Assembly (NCBI GenBank): GCA_019095985.1 | Contig: CM032669.1 | Span: forward strand, 57,762,630 to 57,826,629 | DNA from: Streblospio benedicti | Lineage: Eukaryota; Annelida; Polychaeta; Spionida; Spionidae | Direction: 5' to 3' | Length of the DNA stretch: 64,000 bases | Shown: positions 1 through 12,236 of the stretch, one piece after another | How positions within the stretch are numbered: position 1 is the first letter of the stretch | Layout: the number at the start of each line of letters is the position of its first letter | The notes under the pieces: model-generated | What the model was told of the DNA's origin: nothing | Database searches by the model: none | What the model saw: only the letters and a program-made list of their open reading frames with translations | Program-made: the position numbers and the translations under genes

Positions 1-2460
1 ATTCCAATGTAAATTTTGATCACTGGAGATGAGGGCTTTAGAAATTGAGCATTTTATACACACTTAATAATAGATCAGCAACTTTCAGGTACTTTTCATA
101 TTGATATTTTTGCTGGCTTATTTTGAAGTTTGTAGAATCTTATTCTTCAACAATTGGTCATGTAGTTTAGCTGTTTAATGGTTATGATCAGTAAAGATTT
201 AGAATTTCATATACTTCATATAGATAGTATTCATTCATGGAAAATCTGATTTTTTACAAGGTCACTGAATATTTATAGAATTTTGAATATGTAGATGACA
301 AACACAGGTGGATCCAATATAAGATAGTGTAATTACATAATTGATTTGTTTAGTATTGCTTTTTCTTTGATGAAGACTTTATTTTTCTAATTATATTAGT
401 GAGGTTTTCTGGTCAGGAACACCTAATCTTCTTAAAAATCATAGTGACCACTAACTAGTGACCATTTAATCAATAGCTTAATATCCCTGTTATTATAGGA
501 ATACATTATGCAAAACATCAATGTGGTGAATGTTTGTATCTTGATATTGGTACTTTCTCTACAAACATCTCATTACGATTTTAGGACTGATTTACAGGTG
601 GTAATTGCTATAACAATGTTTAAAACGGATGTTTCAGTGATTATATTATTACTTTAGTAGCAAACAATTGATTATGATTATGCTATAAAAGACAAGACTT
701 CAGTACAAATTTGTGTCAAGAAAGAATTGAACATAGTTAAAGAAAGAATCAGGGTCATGCAATAGTGTATTGATAGTACTATAAAATTAAGGTATTTGTA
801 CTCTCACATGCACATTGTAATTATTCTGTACCCACAAGCGCTGCTCTTCCTGTCAATTCGTCCAGGATCACAGGATCACATTCTGCCTATACTAGCTACA
901 CTGGGATAAAATTGAAAAAATTTCTAAAAAAAAATTTTAATTTGAAAAAATTCTGTCTCATGGGAATCATTTTGAAAAAAAGATCACCAAAATCCGACAA
1001 GAATTGACAAAGTTATTAACATTTCTTTGTCTGTTTTGGGGGGGATTTTGTAAACATGATTTTCCCATTTACCCATGTTAAACGCATTTCAAAATCTGCA
1101 CCAACTTTCGACGTTTCTCGTTGCAAAAACACGTAAAAAGCTGCTGTTGCATACTCACCAAATATAAAATGGGTTTTTAAAATTATTGCTGTGTTTTGAC
1201 TATTGTTTCAATTTATGTAAGAATAAAGTATGTTATAGAAAAATGCATTATATTCTTTATTACCATCCCAACACACACAATTCAGTGGTTTTTGTTGCAT
1301 TATTGCGTAAACATCGTCATGGGTATTCCCGCCAATGGCAGACTGTCAAATATGATGTTGCGAGTGATTGATGCTCAAAATAAACTATTAAATTAAAATA
1401 ATTACATACGCTTATTTATATGAATGGAATCGCATATTACTGCAGATTATTTCCATCTAAATTATAAATTAATAGGACAACTGATAACAGAGATATGATG
1501 CAATAACTGTGTGGTGTTTTTTTTGTCAACTGCCACTGCGACAGCCGTGCGATGCTCAGGATTTTCCGACCGTATCATTTGTTTTTTCATTTCACAAATA
1601 GGAGGAAGAACTAAAACTAATATAATACATACCATTGGAAAGAGAAAAAAAAATCTGAATAAAAAACTATTTTTTGTCATTTTTTTTATCCCTCCATGAT
1701 TTATGTTAATTGGGCAATTTTCATTAGCGCATGCATCAAAACCAAGGCGAACCTTCGGTGACCATGCATCATTCTTAGGCTTATGTTTGCCGGATCAAAC
1801 TAGATTAAACCTTTATACAACATGTATTATATATCATTTGAAAGAGGAGGAAATAAGGATTATGAAAATGAAAGCAAATCCAGACATTTGCAAAACATAG
1901 CATTCCAAATATTGAAAAAAACATGTGATCAACACTTTGGTCGTGAATTCAGCGGGGAGGGTTTCCAATTTTAGAAATTTGCAGTCGTGATTAGGTTCTA
2001 CAAGCCACTTTATGACAATTAAAACCAAAATGGAGGACATAGTCAGTAGTTATCCGGGGAACAATCCAACTTTAAAAACACAAGTCGTTAATCTTGCTTT
2101 TTGGGGTAACGCGCGCCGAAACTGTGCACGAGCGAGAGTGTTTGTAGTTAAATGCCCAGCGTTCTAAGTAAGTGCCGGTTTTAATTCAAATTTTTCCAAG
2201 TTCGGAAACGCCTATGGAACAGATTTCTCCAAACAGATATGTACAGATTTAAATGATGTGAGTAGGATAGGGCGATTTTCACGAACATCTTGTATTTTGA
2301 AATCTTGTCCCACACGGTAAATATCGATCCCAGCGTAGCTACCTATACTTATCTCCACTGTAGTTTCACACTTATAATTTCTATAAAAAAATCTAATAAC
2401 CACAAAGTGTGATATGTGATTCACATAATAGATATGAAGAAGCTGCTGTGCGTGTTACAG
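1..2460. other. AT-rich stretch without a recognised gene
   Basis: I see no exon with both splice signals and family similarity here. The stretch holds A/T homopolymers (around 905-950 and 1650-1690) and short chance ORFs. If the TLC-domain gene that follows has more 5' exons, this stretch may be one of its introns, because only the C-terminal end of that protein lies in the window. Confidence 0.5.
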
Positions 2461-4287
2461 GTACACATTCGGCTGTACCTGTTCCCCACTAAAGGCGATC
2501 CACTCAGCAGCATGGGCCACGGTGGCTGTCGGCCCCCGCCCCATGGTGCCCTTCTACATCTTCTTCAACATCCAGCTGCTCACCATCCTTGCCCTCAACT
2601 TCTACTGGTTCATGGTCAGTACAGTTAGAATTAAAATGGGGCGAGTAAAAATCAACCTGGTATATTCTGCCAGATAAGAATCTATCCATTAATGTTGTAT
2701 GGCCAGCTACTGTATGTTTCATGATATAAAAACATTTTACAAACATGGACTAGACCACATAACTGATATATTGATAATTAATGTGAAGTGTAGAATATGG
2801 TAAATGACCAGACATTACTGCGGTGCATGCACAATGTGTTAATGAATACTGTATAAGATTGGTAACGGGTCATAGGTCTATATTGCCAAAATGATACTAC
2901 TGCTACTTTATAACTTGATTAACCCTGTTATTGAAGTCGGTACACAAGTATGTTACAAATAGAAAGTGGATTATTATTGAGTTCTTTTTGATACAAAAAT
3001 AAATGATTTAGAATATACAATATTGGATATTTTAAATCATTTATTTTAAATATATTTATTTTAAAATATATTTGACATCATTTATTGTTGTTTGATAAAA
3101 AATAGAATCTGTACACAACTAGTGAATCTGAGAAAATGGAGTTGTTTTATGGAAATTGACGATTTCTACTTGGGTCGGAAATGATGACACGTGTGAGAAT
3201 GTCATTGCTAAGCTCCATTATTATAATAGATTTTCTAAGTTATATATATGAGTGCACTCATCATTATGATTACTCTTTATACACATCTCGGTGCATCTCA
3301 TCTGACCAAGCTAATAATGAAAGACATATAATGGATTATGATTATTTCAGTTCATTGCAAACTTTATGTGGAAAGTGCTGACTGGGCAGATGAAGGAAGT
3401 TGATGATATAAGAGAAGATGAAGTGATGGAAAAGAATAAACTGCAAAGCAATGGACATGAAAATGGACACATACAGAATGGGAAAAGGTGAATTAAGAGA
3501 AAGTTGCAAATCTTATGTCCTCTATCAGATCTGATCTTGTATTTAGTGACCGATTAAAGCAGTGAGGGCTGAACAGGCTGCAGCCAGGGAGTACCAAATT
3601 TTGCAAAAAAAGATTCATTCGCAATTTTTTTTTAGGGGGGCCCTGATTTTTTCAAATTTTTAATGTAAAATTTATGACAACAAAGCACGAAGTCAATATA
3701 TATATTTCTTGTTAAAGACACACAAAATGTGTTGAAAGCACCTGTACAGCATTGTATTTTAGGAGCTCCCTAATGTCTCTTATTTACACATACATACATG
3801 CACATATTTAATGATGTCACATCACTCACATGTTAGGATCTATGGTCGCTGCTTGCAACAAAGGGTCCCACTTTGAATCACAGCCAGGAGCCCACTAAAC
3901 TGCTTGTATTGAATGGTTTTATGCAATAACATGACTATCAATTTACTATCATAGTATCAAAATGTATGCATATATTCACTTATTATTAAAAATAGAGTTC
4001 ATTTACGCTTGGCACCTATTGAAAGCAGTTTGATCAATGATGTTATTTTTGAAATGCTGGATCATTTGAGAAATATTTTTCGTAGAGGATGTTTCATGAC
4101 CTATTTTTTTCATTTCTTAAAAGTCCTTGTGTGTCATATAGATCAGTAACATTATTCATGAATCAGCATAATGTTTGCCTTATGATGTAATTAAGTCACT
4201 TTTTATATATTCACAAATGTTTTTGTTCTGTTTTCTAGTCATGCAGAGAATGGTTACACCAACAAGAAAACCAAGAAAGACAAGTAG
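2461..4287 (+). CDS. TLC-domain membrane protein, C-terminal exons only
   Basis: Partial gene: three 3' exons, about 2461-2614, 3351-3487 and 4239-4287, joined by GT-AG introns with matching phases. The protein end reads hydrophobic (FYIFFNIQLLTILALNFYWF), then a short cytosolic tail with acidic residues (VDDIREDE) and Asn/Lys-rich repeats ending NKKTKKDK and TAG. The last membrane segment with a YWF motif followed by a charged tail fits the TLC superfamily (TLCD, CLN8 and ceramide-synthase relatives), which are multi-pass ER or plasma-membrane proteins acting on lipids. I cannot fix the subfamily. In the first exon the early codons (HIRLYLFPTK) and the rest of the exon lie in frames one base apart near position 2490, so either the exon start differs from my choice or there is a one-base error or frameshift. 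The upstream exons are not recognised. Confidence 0.55.
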
Positions 4288-4435
4288 ACAATAGTGAATA
4301 CCATAAATGGGCCAGTATTCAATTAAATGTTTTTAGCCATCTTAATATCTTGCCCGTTGGATAACATTTAATCACTCTTTAATACAACATGTTGCTAGCC
4401 AAAGTCATCAAATCAAACACACTGAAGTAAACATC

Positions 4436-4450
4436 AATAAACCCCCCCCC

Positions 4451-4482
<32 letters not shown>
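4436..4482 (+). repeat. AATAAA followed by C and A homopolymers
   Basis: An AATAAA hexamer 150 bases past the TLC stop runs straight into about 10 C and about 30 A. It may be the polyadenylation signal of the TLC gene or simply low-complexity sequence. Homopolymers of this length are also prone to length error in assemblies. Confidence 0.4.
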
Positions 4483-4485
<3 letters not shown>

Positions 4486-7400
4486 TTGAAATAGCTCTGG
4501 AATACTGGCAATCAGGATTGATATTAAGGAGGGCTAATTCTGCAACTATTAAAAAAAGGAAAACACCAGGTTTGATTTCATGACATAAAGTGACAGAATA
4601 AGTCTGAATGGAAAAATAGATGGTGATAATGTAGTATCACAAAATGTTTCATTTTATCTATCTTATATCAGTGATTGCAGGGCTTAATGTTAATTTTTGA
4701 ACATGCGGGTAGCTAAATTATTTATGAAAAATTTAGGTGCCTGAGCCAAATATCAGGTTCAGGACAGCATAGAGTTTTAAATGTTAACATATATCAGTTT
4801 AAGATTTGATCAAGTATAATTGATGTGTACAATGGGGCCTGCAATTCAATTCAATATTTTAATGAAAAAATCATCATAAATTCATGGTTTATAGATCAAA
4901 TGTTTAATATTGCATTAAGTCTCTTTCACAAGATTTAAAGTCTCATGAGAATCATATCAGTGTTTTAAAAAATATAATATGCCAGGCTCCAATTTTTAAA
5001 TGGCAATTAAAAAGGGGAGTTGAATTGAAGACAACTAATTACCATGTAAGATTATTCAAATTAATTATAAAGAGAAAACAATTTACACAAATTGATTTAC
5101 ATGACATTATTTGTCCATGATAATCTAAAATAATCAGCCTTTTATAGAGACTGTTCCATAGATTTTTTCATTTGGTGCCCTGTTTGGCATACATACAACA
5201 ACTGTTGATGTTCGGCTAAAATTCTCACATGCCCCAGGCATGCAGGCACCAACCAACGTTAAACCCTGAATTGCACACCACATTAATAGAATGTCTTGTC
5301 CATGAATTGACATTTGTGACAAAGGTAATACAAGCTTTGTATTAGTTGTTGACTGGTTCAACAGACTGTGTACCTTCACTAGGATTTAAAATGTAGTTTT
5401 CTGTTTTGTCAGAGGTGCTGTTAGGGAGTTTTTATTTTCATTTTATGATAAACAGGTGCCAATTTTTGTTTACTCTTATGTAATCATGGACTCCTGCTCC
5501 ATGTGCTACTTGCATGAAAGTGCTAGTCAATTTATGTAGTCAAAATACCTTAGTCTATGCCATAGTGTTCCTAATTTTTAGAAGTTTAAGACTTGTTGAG
5601 GTATAAAGTTATTTGTTATTATTAAATCCATCCCTGAGTTGTAAAATTCTGGTAACTTACATGCACTAAGTTTTACATCTGTGGGTGCTACAAGATATTC
5701 TTGTAGATAAAGTTATTACGTTGGTAATTTATATCAAGTTGGTTATGATGCATGTTTTGGCAAGGGTATGATCCATTGAGCCATGATATGTTCCACAGCA
5801 ATAAAATGTTTGGTCAGAACATCACTTATTGTCACATTTACATGTTTATTATATTGAATTGACAGGAATAAACTCTAGATAACTTATAAATAGCAATTTC
5901 TTGGAGATACAAAGTATCTAAAACAGTAAAAAATTGTTTTGTACAGGTGGTTTTGTACAGGTGTTTTGAGTTGAAGAGGAAAAAAGCTCAATTTTAATGT
6001 GGCGGTACGTATCATGGCTAAGTGGAACATTTATAAGATTTTTCTCAGATCTGAAATATCAGTATTTTATTTTAAATCAAAAGTATGTTTGAATACACTA
6101 TAATGCAGGGATTTGGGTGTATGCATATTTTATGAATTCATCAGTATTATGCCTATGAATACTCTTAGTCTGTATTGTTATGATTAATGGATATAAATGT
6201 TAATTTTTCTTGATTTTTACTCAATGCATTTATAGGCAACTATTAGGTATTACTCAATAATACTTTTTCGTCATGTGTTTTACAGTAATGGTATTGGTTA
6301 AGACTTGCTTTTCAAATGTTTTATGTGATTTTTTTTTTTATCTCACCTGTTTATTAAAGAAGTTTAGCGTTTATAAAGCCTATGTTCACATCTGCATTAT
6401 GCACAACCTGCTACATACGTATCACTGACGATTTTATAAAGACATTCAATTCAATAGGAGTGTTCACATGTAAAACGACGGCACTGGGATACATGCTACA
6501 GCCACCAGTGATTTTTTTGTTCAGGGAGCGAAAATTTAGCCTGTCTCTCACAATTTTTTATCGTTTATGCAAGAACGTTGTCACTTCTCATCAGGACAGT
6601 CTAGCTAATTGATTGAAGCTATGTTGCTATTTCAAGGTAAAAATCGCTTGATAATATCGCCGGAATGCAAAAACTTATATTGCCTATAGCTGGTGTATGT
6701 AGCGGGTAGCATGTAGCAGCCATGTGAACTTACGGTAATGCACAGTACAAACCAGTACATATACTCTTGTATCTTAAAGCTGTCTCAGTATTATGTTTGA
6801 TGTTATGGTGCTTGTGATTCTAGAAATATTCTTTTCAACGGATGTACATCGATGTTCAATGAACTGTAGTGTTTTGTGGATGTTTATCTTGTGCTTGTTC
6901 CGTCTTCCACGATGCAGTAAATGAATTACATTTACCTGTATTTATATTGAACAAGGTAGTTATGGTTTAGTGGTAAATTGTAGAACTTAATGTAAATTAT
7001 GATATATGTATATATATATAATTGAGTGGTCTCTAAGACTTTGCAACGAAAACTTGAAATGGTAATTTATTTACTATATAAAAACTACTAATGGGTATTC
7101 AGTATTTTAAAATTTACAACCATGCGTTCAGAAGTTCTTAAGTCTTCCTACTATGGGCATATACAAAATTTACCGCATGACTGTTTCAGATTACTGATTT
7201 CTCTCTCAAGTATTAGTGATGCAAAACATAGATCAATACTGTTACTTATTTGGGAAATTTGAGTCCTTTATCTGAAGCATGATGGTAAATCATTCAAGCT
7301 TCTATATGCTTCATGATTTTAAATGTAGTAGTGGTATTACAATTAATGCATTATACTTTTCAAAAGCTTTTGTTTTATATGGTAAAATTCCTACAATTCA

Positions 7401-9032
7401 CTAAAGAATGTTTTTATGCAGTTTGAAATACATTGTATACTGGTATGTAAATAAAATTTAATGTGGTCTTAGAAAATTTCGAAAACTGATTGATACCCAC
7501 TTGTATAAAAAAAAATTATTTTAGTACTGCTGTAGTTTTTGTTATAACGAGTATTTATTAGTGAAAAATTATAACACTTGTAAAAAGCTACTTATTGTTA
7601 CAGATTTAATACAAAAGTAAAATCATGCTTTGAAACTTATGCACCCCAATATGAAAGTTAAAGGTTATGCTCAGTGGCCGAACAAGTATGCTTGCACAGA
7701 AACTTTTATGATGGCATATTAAAATATCTGGAGCAATTTAGATACCACTCTATAAATAGCGGGCTCTAAGTCCAACGAAACACGTGAAGGCGGAATATGT
7801 AAACCGAATGATTTTTGTCAGGCGTAACAAGACAGTGCACGTAAGAAGCTGCCTATCTTGCCAATGTAAAATGTGACATCTACAGTTACTATTTGTTGCA
7901 TGGTTCTTCTGGCAAAAATCATTTGATTAAGCAACATCACATGATCTTGTATTTTATCTAACAATACATCATGGTATTTTTTATAGGTGTAATAAATATT
8001 AAACTAAAAAAATATATGTCTTATTTTCCTTATACTTTCAATGGAAAAGACATTATCTATTGATACTGGATTTTACAGAACACATATTTTTGACTGAACG
8101 TTATCTTCAAATATTCATATTTGATTACCTGAATTTAAACTAATTATAAAATAATTGTAGTTTATTGGGAAAAAAACAGGAAGAAAGCACAGTCTGAGGA
8201 TCGACGACATTTGCTACAATACAAATATTATGAAGTTAAGGTTTTCAAACTGTTAACCCCCTCATCGTTGTGACCTTTAAAATATGCTATTTTGGAGATT
8301 TACACGCATGTGTATAATCAGCAATGTAAGTCCTTGACCATTGAATGTATAGTGCTTATCTTAAACATTTTTGCCATTACTGTTTCTATGGATGGAAAAT
8401 ATAGCTGGACAAGGCAAGCACCTACAGCCAAGCCTATCAAAAAGGTTTGGGGTCATGATTTGCCGCAAACATGTTAATATCTAGTTGCAAAAGGAATCAC
8501 TTTTCAGAAAAATACCCTTCTATTGTTAGTACATTTATTATATGAACTTTAAAATAAAATTGTTCTTAGATTACGTAATTACATGCAGATTTCAAGGGAT
8601 GATACATGTAGTTATCAACTATGTACGTAGTAGAAGTCATACTTTGTACCAAGCAAAATATCCCAAAATCTTTCAATCCGTTATCAAGTTACCACAGTGT
8701 TTATTACAGACACAAATTCAGCTCACTTTTTCAAACCAATAAATTCATTGAAAGAAATACACTGCCTGTGTTAGGTATATGCTTGTCACATATTAATATT
8801 TACTATATATGTCGTGTACAACGTTGATTACTGACGTACTGTACTGCAGGTGAAGAGATAAAATCGATCTGATCAATATCTTTGATGTGATGGGCATTTG
8901 TTCAAAGCAACGTGTAGATTTTTTAAAAACTATTTTCCCCCTATTTTGTGGATGCCTAGAAATCATTCCGGTCATCAGGACCGACCATCTGCAAATAATT
9001 GTCGGATATGAGTCAAAATTATCGGTCAGGAC
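4483..9032. other. Intergenic, no gene recognised
   Basis: AT-rich DNA with scattered simple repeats (a TA-rich run near 7005-7020). At about 6375-6735 the two ends resemble each other in inverted orientation around the words TTCACAT and GCTACATAC, which suggests a decayed MITE, but the boundaries are unclear. I see no exon-like sequence in this interval. Confidence 0.4.
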
Positions 9033-9459
9033 CAAGGGATGATGTACATTTTGTCACGCTCCGCAAAAGTGGAACAGTGTTCTTTTTTCTTGACCCCCCC
9101 CCCCCCATCCCCCAAAAAGTGGAAACATCAGATGTGTGACATAATCAAAGAATATCTACACAGTGTTTTACGATATTTATTCAAATATTACTTATATATG
9201 CCATGAAATAATATTTATTATATATCAGGAATGTAAATTATAATATTAATGAATGTGTGAAATCTGCTGTGTATATTTTTTAATGCCACATTTAAATAGT
9301 AAATAGTGGAATTCTGGTATGAAAAGTTTTAGCACGAGAGATAAAATTTTACACCTACAAAAAAGTGGAACATCCAAAACTTGACCGAAACCCCCCCTCC
9401 CCCTAAATGGAACACTGTTCCACTTTTGCGGAGCGTGACAAAATGTACATCATCCCCAA
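9033..9459. mobile_element. MITE with about 47-bp terminal inverted repeats
   Basis: The left end begins GGGATGATGTACATTTTGTC at 9036, and the right end is its reverse complement ending at 9456. The match continues for about 47 bases at each end. The element is flanked by the trinucleotide CAA on both sides (9033-9035 and 9457-9459), consistent with a 3-bp target duplication. The inside is non-coding and holds C-rich runs next to each arm. The 3-bp duplication and GGG ends are PIF/Harbinger-like, but CAA is not the usual TWA target, so the superfamily is uncertain. Confidence 0.8.
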
Positions 9460-9480
9460 CGGATTTGGCATAGACTTATG

Positions 9481-9695
9481 CATGTAAGAGGGAATTATAT
9501 ACCCTACCACATTCTCAAATCTCAGCAAAAATTCAGTGCTATTCTCACTAATTTTCTAACCATTCTCATTTCACCATTTATCAATTACTCACAATTCTCA
9601 AGGGAAATTGACCCCCATTCTCATTTCTCACAAACAATCAAGGGCCATTCTCACATCTCAAAATAGGTAGATCTATATTTCCCCCTCATGTAAGA
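9481..9695. mobile_element. Short non-autonomous transposon, copy A
   Basis: The word CATGTAAGA occurs immediately outside both ends (9481-9489 and 9687-9695), a likely 9-bp target-site duplication. The inside is built of repeated CATTCTCA-type words and matches a second copy at 22105-22286. The ends are roughly inverted (GGGAA... and ...TTTCCCCC). It is non-coding. The two dispersed copies with different flanking duplications show it is mobile. Confidence 0.7.
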
Positions 9696-10324
9696 ATATA
9701 TTTAATAGTATCACACCCCTACGCATGTTGCATCTATTAATTTACAACCCTTAATCACTGGCCGTAAATAGTAGGTGGTAGTGTAATAGTGTTCAGTCAG
9801 TCTAGCTGTTTGTCATAATGCAAACTTTTAAAGTTCTCTGGAAATGTATAGAAGTCATAGTGCAACCTTGGCTCTTGTAAAGTCTGTTGTGTCATAATGC
9901 AAACTGATTTTTTAAAATTAAAGTTCTATGTTGGGAGTTAGTGTAACTTGTTCTTTTTGTTGCTAAAAATGAACTTAGATTCAAGTGAGCGATATAGGCT
10001 CTCATAGAGCATCTTGTTTTCAAGATTTCAAGAATCTGAATTGGTGTAATTTCACTTCTATATGTGAAAAAAAAATACCTAAATATACTAAAATTGCAAA
10101 TTTAAATGACGGAAACTACTTATTGCGTGAGTGCAGGTTTAGTATTGTAAATTATATTAAGGGGTTTTACAGTATTGTGCATGTAACTAGGACTAATTTC
10201 ATTTTTAATCCATGATTGTGATTATAATGATATAGTTTTTCAAATTATTTGCACATTTTTTAGTCTCTAACTCCTAATAATAACAATTATATTCTTCTCT
10301 CTCTTCTATGGCAAGCAAGCTCCT
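9696..10324. other. Intergenic; fragment related to the 11669-12165 MITE
   Basis: No gene is seen. Around 10085-10165 the sequence resembles one end of the MITE at 11669-12165, ending in the same GGGTTTTACAGT word, so it is probably a truncated relative. The word GTCATAATGCAAACT occurs twice (about 9813 and 9890). Confidence 0.35.
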
Positions 10325-10329
10325 ACCCA

Positions 10330-10510
10330 CTATATTGACATAGCTTGAAGATACATCTTCCATTTGACTATATCAACTGGCCCTACGGGACTCAAACTCA
10401 TGACCCCAAGGTTGTGAGACCTCATAATAACATACACATGTCTTTGATGGGACTCGATAATTATTGTTTGCATTGTTTTTGAAATTCTGAGTGCATAGAG
10501 CCCAGTGGAC
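10330..10510 (-). repeat. Possible decayed tRNA-derived SINE
   Basis: On the minus strand GGTCATGAGTTTGAGTCCC resembles an RNA polymerase III B box of tRNA-derived SINEs. I cannot see a convincing A box at the expected distance, so this is tentative. Confidence 0.3.
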
Positions 10511-10724
10511 AAATACTACTTTTTGCGGTATAAGTGTGAAACTGATTTTCATTTTTAGAAATTATGTTTTTAAATACAATAAACTAAAAAATCTAGACAT
10601 TTGACAAGGTTATATTTTTTAATTATTATTCTGTGTTTTTGTGTATTGATCTGGATGATCTGCAAATTGGCTCAGTTTGATGTGTGTTGATAAACAGAAA
10701 TATTTAGAAACATGATATCATCTC

Positions 10725-11148
10725 AACAAGTATCACTAATTTTGCGATAAATCCATAAAAAAACTTACTATAAGTGTCTGAATATTTTCAGACATTTTCA
10801 ATGTCCATCGTCTGAGACTTTTCTGTCACCAGGTGGCAGCACGTGACAGAAGTGGAAGTCGGTCAGTGTTTGTTGTTGGGGGGGGTGGTCGAGGGCGTGC
10901 GCGGTGGTTTGGGGCTGCCCTAGGTCTCAGAAGGTTGTCGTAGGCGTGAGATAACTGGTATGCTCCTTCATCTCTGGAGCGACACCAACAACCCCCCAAC
11001 AACAAACACTGACCGACTTCCACTTCTGTCACGTGCTGCCACCTGGTGAGAGAAAAGTCTCAGACGATGGACATTGAAAATGTCCGAAAATATTCAGACA
11101 CTTATAGTAAGTTTTTATGGATTTATTGCAAAATTAGTGATACTTGTT
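10725..11148. mobile_element. Foldback element with about 150-bp arms
   Basis: Left arm 10725 to about 10885 and right arm about 10985-11148 are near-perfect reverse complements (AACAAGTATCACTAATTT at the outer end), separated by roughly 100 bases of GC-rich spacer. The arms differ by only a few substitutions. A 12-bp word ATGATATCATCT lies directly outside the left arm (10712) and again 36 bases past the right arm (about 11185). The element lies just downstream of the selenoprotein's polyadenylation signal candidate. Confidence 0.8.
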
Positions 11149-11384
11149 TATATGAAAAAGAAATCCAATGAATCTCTTTACAAATGATATCATCTTATTT
11201 ATTCATTTTTTCTATGTGATCCAAGGTGTATTAATCTAGCTCTTTGAATTTTTAAATACTTTTTTCTATCACAATTTAATGAGTTCCATCAAGGCCATTA
11301 AATTCCTATTACCTGAATGTGATTATTTGCAGTCCTTTTTTCAGGATTAGTAAGTTGAAATATCAATTATGGTATCAAAACAAT

Positions 11385-11390
11385 TTTATT
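11385..11390 (-). promoter_or_regulatory. Candidate polyadenylation signal of the selenoprotein gene
   Basis: A minus-strand AATAAA lies about 27 bases beyond the SECIS-like stem-loop, a sensible position for the end of the selenoprotein transcript. A second AATAAA occurs near 11199-11204. Confidence 0.4.
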
Positions 11391-11416
11391 AATTTCTTAA
11401 CAATTATTTTTTCTTC

Positions 11417-11485
11417 AATGATAGCCTATTAATCATAAATTGCACAAAATATTTAATACAATCTAGTCATTCAGTCCCTAACATT
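11417..11485 (-). promoter_or_regulatory. SECIS-like stem-loop for selenocysteine insertion
   Basis: Minus strand, in the 3' UTR about 750 bases past the stop. Seen directly: helix I arms AATGTTAG (11478-11485) and CTATCATT (11417-11424), with one mismatch; an internal loop of about seven bases on each side; the 5' quartet ATGA (11467-11470) opposite TGAT (11432-11435); a helix of about 10 pairs including G-U pairs; and an apical loop opening with AAA (11452-11454), 11-12 bases after the ATGA. This order and spacing is the eukaryotic SECIS pattern (AUGA, then apical AA, then UGAU), which recruits SBP2 and eEFSec so that UGA is read as Sec. It was folded by eye, not by program. Confidence 0.68.
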
Positions 11486-11668
11486 ACGTTGTAAAAATAA
11501 TTGCTAAGTTTGGTTGTATGTACAAAATGAAAATATAGATTACATGTATATGCACTTTTTGAAAGAAAAAAAAAGAAGATTAAATTAGTTAACAGGTATT
11601 CCCAAATTGCAAAAGAAAATGACAACTGAAAGGCTAGCTACATCTTTTCATTTATATTTTTGAAAATA

Positions 11669-12165
11669 ACTGTAAAACCCTTTAAATTCACGCATCATTA
11701 AGTTAGCAATTTTTCAAGGTTTTGCCGTTAAAGTATGTATGTTATCATCCGCCAATGTGTATGATCACAAACTTTAGTAATTGTATTTATTTTGACTTCA
11801 TTTTTACATACTCCCACCAGTAATTATACAATATTCCTATACTTCTCATAATGCATGTCCAAGACCAAGTATCAACCACCTGCGTTGCATACTCTATAAT
11901 AATCAATAATGCGTTGCGGCATATCTCTACACTATTCAATAGTTACTGGACTTGACGAACGTCAGATTGAGTAATGTTCAAGGAGAATGATCAGTATGGG
12001 GAATTTGTAAGGCTAAAGGGGTGTACTAAAGTATGGGTGTTATTTTGCTTGAATTCAGAAATTTAAAAGGACCTAGATATTATGGAATCACAAATTTAAA
12101 GGGCGCGGAAATATCAAGTTGGTATTAAGATCAATCAAGATTGTGAATCGAAAGGGTTTTACAGT
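11669..12165. mobile_element. MITE inside the selenoprotein 3' UTR
   Basis: The ends are inverted: ACTGTAAAACCCTTT at 11669 and its reverse complement ending at 12165, followed by the similar words AAATTCAC and its partner. It is non-coding and about 497 bp. It sits between the stop codon and the SECIS-like element on the minus strand. A fragment of the same family lies near 10085-10165. The target duplication is not clear. Confidence 0.65.
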
Positions 12166-12236
12166 ATTTGAAATTCATTCTAGTGTCCTGAACATGATAT
12201 GGATGTTAATTATGTAGCCATTCAAAATATTTAAAA

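Noticed and set aside
1021-1100. G-run and possible promoter-like sequence
   Set aside because: There is no gene downstream that would use it and no defined motif; likely chance.
10826-11032. 68-codon minus-strand open frame rich in Arg and Pro
   Set aside because: It lies across the arm and spacer of the foldback element and is explained by its GC-rich palindrome.
12121-12180. ATGA...CGAT on the minus strand as a SECIS candidate
   Set aside because: It falls in the MITE terminal repeat and the arms do not pair; the hairpin at 11417-11485 fits far better.
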